Shown here piece by piece: positions 60,023-64,000 of a stretch of DNA of 64,000 bases (position 1 is its first letter; each line of letters opens with the position of its first letter). Where the stretch lies: contig OZ231127.1 in assembly GCA_965153355.1 (NCBI GenBank), positions 53,444,001-53,508,000 on the forward strand. The letters run 5' to 3'. The translations under genes were made by a program, and so were the position numbers. The notes under the pieces are model-generated. The model had not been told where the DNA came from, made no database searches, and saw only the letters and a program-made list of their open reading frames with translations. Source of the stretch: Flaccisagitta enflata. Its lineage: Eukaryota > Chaetognatha > Sagittoidea > Aphragmophora.

Positions 60023-60252
60023 GCAGGCATGTATATAGTTCTACATTCCCCCCACCCCCCATCAAAGGGTTTGGAGAAGGGGAAGGAAATCTAAGTGGGA
60101 AAAAAGAGAAAAAAAGAAAATTTTGGGAAAATAAAACTTTTGGCAGTACGAATTTTGAAAAAATGAGAACCGCTTTATACCATCTTCGAAGACGCACATA
60201 CGCACCGAAAATTTTTGCCCAACCAATCAGCCCAATGATGAAAACAATTTTT

Positions 60253-60472
60253 AGTCGCGTGCACGCGACTCTACGTCCCGCTCTGTCCGTCGGTCGGTCG
60301 GTCTGTCGGTCCGTCCGCCATGCTTAGCTTTTTATCGACGTTTTTTGCCATTTTAAGTCATTTTAAGTTAATTCAAGTCAACTTACATTTCGTCTCTTAG
60401 TCTTTTGGTCTTTTAGTCTTTTTGACTAATGGTCTTAACAACCGCACGCGACTGTAAAGGGTTGTCCTTGTT
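60253..60472 (+). mobile_element. Family B hairpin element, compact copy
   Basis: Perfect hairpin AGTCGCGTGCACGCGACT (60253-60270), tctacgtcccgctctgtccg, (GGTC)n and a short TTTAAGTCAT/TTAGTCTTT core. The inner arm is GCACGCGACT (60444-60453), then gtaaagggttgtccttgtt. Confidence 0.92.
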
Positions 60473-60840
60473 TCACCATACAGCTAATTTGGATGCTTCT
60501 AATATTGAAATTTTACACTCTTGAATGAGCCTTAGGGTGAAAATCTTATAGGTAGAATCAGCCCAAAATAGAAAAAAAGGAAAGGGAGGGAGGAAGGAAG
60601 GGAGGAAGGGAGGGAGGAAGCTTTGCAGTTTTTCTAGCTTTCAACAACAAAATTGGATTTTCTTCTTGTTTTCTAGATATGCTGTAATTCAGCTCTCTTT
60701 CATATCTATTTTGTCATATCCTTTCTACATAAAATTCTTGGCTGATTTACAATCCACCTGGGAAAACAACTGAGATTCATTGTACCAGCGCAGAGTAGAC
60801 ACCAAAAAAATACATGTATTTCATTACTGATTGTCAGTCT
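60473..60840. other. No gene recognised; short GGGAGGAA repeat at 60583-60620
   Basis: Mixed sequence with one small purine repeat. Confidence 0.5.
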
Positions 60841-60844
60841 ATCT

Positions 60845-60861
60845 GTCTGTCTGTCTGTCTG

Positions 60862-60906
<45 letters not shown>
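60845..60906. repeat. (TGTC)n-(TC)n microsatellite
   Basis: Five TGTC units pass into about 40 bp of (TC)n. Confidence 0.95.
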
Positions 60907-60911
<5 letters not shown>

Positions 60912-61074
60912 GCATGCTTTTTCTCCATTCAGCGCTCATGAATTCTGAGGCCATGGCAATATTCTTGATTCAAAATCGTCCTCATGGTGAAAATCAAAAT
61001 AGTTTTTCACCACTGGGCCATGGGAAAATTTTCACTAACAGGCGCTTCCCCCTTGTCTTAGTCGAGTGGTACAT

Positions 61075-61985
61075 CCCCCCAGGCCCAAATCAACCCTCTC
61101 AGACCTAAAATCTCCTATCTTAGACCCAAAATTGGCGCTCTTAAGTTCAAAATTGGCTCTCTCAGGTCCAAAATCAGCCTTCTTAGGCCCAAAATTAGCC
61201 CTCTCAGACTCAGCGATACCCGTTGCCCTGCTTTGCTTGATTGTGAATTGGAGAGAGAGGAAGCAGGGCAGCGGCCCCAAAGGGGACAAAGTCATGTAGA
61301 ACACAGGGGGACTTTAGGTCGTCCATTCATCCATCCGTCCGTCCGTCCGTTCGTTCGTTCGTCCATCTGTCCGTCCATCCCCCCAGGCCCTCTCAGGCCT
61401 GAAATCTGCTCAATCAGGCCTAAAATCTGCCCTATCAGGCCTGAAATCTACCCTCGCAGGCCTGATATCTGCCCTCTCAAGCCTTGAATCTGCATGAGAG
61501 GGTAGATTTAAGGCCTGTGAGGACAGATTACAAGCCTTTGAGCAGATTTCACGCCTGAGAGGGTAGATTCAAGGCTTGAGAGGGTAGATTTCAGGCCTGA
61601 GAGGGTAGATTTAAGGCCTGATAGGGCAGATTTCAGGCCTGACGGCAGATTTCAGGCCTGAGAGGGCCTGGGGGGACAAACAGACAAATGGACGGACAAA
61701 CGGACAAACGGAAGTCCCCCCCCCATGTTCTACAGGACTTCGACCCCTTCGGGGCTGCTGCTCAAAAAGCCCTCTCTGGCCTGGAATATGCCCTATGAGG
61801 CTTGAAATTTACCCTCTCAAGCCTAAAATCTGACCCTTCAAGATCAAGGTATGTATGGAAATTCACCCCTGTGTTCTACAGGACATCGGCCCTTTAAAAC
61901 CGCTGCTCTGCTCTCGCTCCACCTTTTCAGCTGATCACTCTGAGCAGGGCATCGGGTACCGATGACCATGTGCAATCCATGGATG
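61075..61985. repeat. Family F composite: several 21-bp arrays, inverted blocks and (GTCC)n
   Basis: The first array has AGGCCCAAAATTGGC-like units (61080-61215). The block cccgttgccctgctttgctt to aacacagggggactttaggt follows, then (GTCC)n/(GTTC)n. Arrays of CTCAGGCCTGAAATCTGCCC (61385-61490) switch orientation to GAGAGGGTAGATTTCAGGCC (61495-61675). A final block reads ctacaggacttcgacccctt and ends gcagggcatcgggtaccgat-gaccatgt. The terminal phrase matches 190-212 and 3609-3632. Confidence 0.88.
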
Positions 61986-62022
61986 ACTTGAGTATATGAC
62001 TCTTATTCTGCTGTCTCCCTTG

Positions 62023-62023
<1 letters not shown>

Positions 62024-62108
<85 letters not shown>
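62024..62108. repeat. (TC)n microsatellite
   Basis: About 83 bp of CT. Confidence 0.97.
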
Positions 62109-62111
<3 letters not shown>

Positions 62112-62394
62112 ATTAAAAGGTGCAACTGAGACAGAGATCCGAAAGATTCATCAAAAAATAAAGATAACTGTACAGGATATATTTGCTGGATGAGGTCAAC
62201 TTCATGTACGCAAATGAATCTCTAACAATGCGGACACGTGGAACATTCGCGGGTGCAGCCGAATCCGCTTTGACGAAGGCTCAAAAATCTTAGTATCGCT
62301 CTGGGTTGGAAAGAAGTGACAAACAAAGTTACCGGGGTCAGAAGACACGATGTCGGATTTTACCCGAATCGAACAAGAATTAGCTGACTGATTA

Positions 62395-62991
62395 CAGTAC
62401 GATGGGAGCAATGACGACCTAGACTGGAGGATAGATTCTAAGTATCTTAACTTCATTTGCATGATGAAATATTTAAGATCTACGCTAATAAAAGGTTGCT
62501 TTATTGAGTGAATGCATTAGCGTCTCTTAAACCTCAACTTGTGACTTGACCTCATCAAGACTTCATTTTTCAAGGTTCTAACTATTTTTATTGGATCGGG
62601 CGAAAAATTTTATATAATTTAAAAAAAAAATCAATTCAATTGGATCATTTTTACAGGTTCTATGGCTATGTTTAATAAATAAAAGTTATGCAAATTAATT
62701 TTTGGGCAAAACTTAAAATAGCCATAAAACCTGTAAAAATAGACCTATTGTGCTGATTTTTTTTTTAAAAACTATATAAATTTTTCCACCCTATCTATTG
62801 AGATGGGTTAAAACTTTGAAAAATGAAGTCTTGATGAGGTAAGTCGCAAGTTGAAGTCTGAGAGACGCAAACTTTTTCACTCAATAAAGCAACCTTTAAT
62901 TACCCTAAATCTCAAATATTTTATAACACAAAAAATTAAAATACCTAAAATCTATCCTCCAGTCTAGGTCGTCATTGCTCCCATCGTACTG
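62395..62991. mobile_element. Fold-back MITE J, copy 2 (Tc1/mariner type, TA-flanked)
   Basis: Ends CAGTACGATGGGAGCAATGA and the complement of TCATTGCTCCCATCGTACTG, with TA at 62393-62394 and 62992-62993. It is the same size (597 bp) and has the same internal gtgacttgacctcatcaaga as copy 1 at 47290. Its termini match each other better than those of copy 1. Confidence 0.92.
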
Positions 62992-63153
62992 TACAGATGA
63001 AAGGGAAATACAAGATGTGAACCCCTGAAAAGTTAAAACTGTAGCACTCATTTTAAGTAAGGATTAGACATTTAAAAGACTTGTTTGGAATATTAAAAAA
63101 AATGAACACTGAAACAAAAATAGGAATTCACTTCAATACTTAAATATTTTTTT

Positions 63154-63514
63154 AGTTGCGTGCTACGCGACTCTACACCCCGCTTAGTCGGTCCATCCGT
63201 CCATCCGTTGGTCTGTCCGTTGGTCCGTCCGTCCGTTGGTCAATCCGTGACACTTTACTCCTTTATCATACTTTAAGTTATTCTTAGCCATTCTAAGTCA
63301 TTTTGAGTCATTCTGATTCTTTGTAAGTCATATTAAGTCATATGAAGCTATATCAAGTCACTAAAGTCAATTAGAGCAATGTAGTTGTTAAGTCATTTTA
63401 GGTCTTTTTAAGTCATTCAAAGTCATCTTGAGTCATTCTAAGTCATCTTGAGTCATTTAAAGTCATCTTAAACTATTCATGTCCTGCACGCAACTTATAG
63501 GTATTGGCCTTGTT
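63154..63514 (+). mobile_element. Family B hairpin element, AGTTGCGTGC subtype
   Basis: Hairpin AGTTGCGTGCTACGCGACT (63154-63172), ctacaccccgcttagtcgg, CCGTTGGT repeats and a core of AAGTCATTTT-like units. The inner arm is GCACGCAACT (63486-63495), then tataggtattggccttgtt. The inner arm complements the left hairpin arm exactly, including the subtype-specific T. Confidence 0.93.
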
Positions 63515-64000
63515 TTGGTCAAAACCACATTAATGAGAATATCATATTTGAAATAGCTTTAAAATCAATTTTTTTTATTGATGGCTGTTTCTATCTCATA
63601 TACCAGATTTTATAAAAATACTAATCTTATGAAAAAGAATAAGTATAATTCATGTCACATTACTACCTAGGAAGTAAATATAGAACCAACAGAGGAATTG
63701 TTTGATTTCCCATCCTTACATCACATAAAACATTCTACCAATAGTATTAGTATTTCACAAAACCTTTTTTTTTAACTAACTTGTCCGGTTTTACCTTTGG
63801 GAGGCAATTTGTAAACCATTTTTTCATAAAATCTTGCTATTGAACGACTGCTTTTGTTAGACTCTTATAGACTAATTTTTTCAATAATATATTTTTACTT
63901 TTTTGCTTGTCATGTTTAACAGTAACCAGATTACACTCATCTTGTAGATTTTTTGACATAGATTAATTTGCTTTTTTTTCTAAACTCTCTAGCCTATCCG
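63515..64000. other. No gene recognised
   Basis: AT-rich sequence to the window edge. No exon or element was seen. Confidence 0.5.

Overview
This is nuclear DNA of an animal, most likely a marine invertebrate. There is no operon structure, no closely packed reading frames and no ribosome binding sites. What is present is one intron-containing gene, very large amounts of simple-sequence repeat, several families of miniature transposable elements and satellite-like tandem arrays. The commonest dispersed element carries a GGTC/CCGT-type tetranucleotide microsatellite beside a terminal hairpin. That resembles the bivalve 'pearl' elements and the DINE-1/HINE (Helentron-derived) elements, so a mollusc or similar lophotrochozoan is my best guess, but the window alone cannot fix the species.

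Layout. Positions 1-21.5 kb are repeat-rich and apparently intergenic. They hold (GA)n, (TC)n, (AC)n, (GTT)n, (ATC)n and (CAA)n arrays, a 65-bp higher-order satellite built from GGAAT-like pentamers (1.3-1.9 kb), a 163-bp satellite (11.6-12.5 kb), a diverged ~177-bp repeat (12.9-13.5 kb) and 21-bp GC-rich arrays (0-0.2, 3.1-3.6 and 9-11.2 kb). Positions 21.87-33.04 kb hold the only gene I can support: three exons on the + strand (21872-22639, 22869-23586, 32245-33038) with matching splice phases. It predicts a 759-residue, cysteine-free, Ser/Asp/Asn-rich secreted protein of unknown function. Its 8.7-kb second intron is full of mobile elements and microsatellites. A possible minus-strand terminal exon lies inside that intron at 31567-31765. 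From 33 to 64 kb the sequence is again mostly repeats: a 1.9-kb expanded element (38.1-40.1 kb), an ~890-bp tandem segmental duplication (45.2-47.0 kb), a large fold-back with three nested insertions (48.86-50.0 kb), Tc1/mariner-type and hAT-type MITEs, and more 21-bp arrays (56-57 and 61-62 kb).

The most informative biology is in the mobile elements. About 25 copies of a hairpin-ended element superfamily (here called A, B, C and E) share one plan: a palindromic hairpin such as AGTCGCGTGCACGCGACT at one end, then a CCGT/GGTC microsatellite, then a variable core, then an inverted copy of one hairpin arm, then GGCCTTGTT. When the hairpin sequence changes between subfamilies, the distant arm copy usually changes with it. 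One copy sits in one arm of a large fold-back whose other arm preserves the uninterrupted site. That comparison shows insertion into an A/T homopolymer with at most a 1-bp target duplication. I regard this superfamily as the best candidate for a poorly described system.

Most long reading frames here are translations of microsatellites (poly Ser-Leu, Glu-Arg, Cys-Val, Leu, Asn, His, Met and so on) and are not genes. Coordinates of repeats are edges judged by eye and may be off by a few bases.
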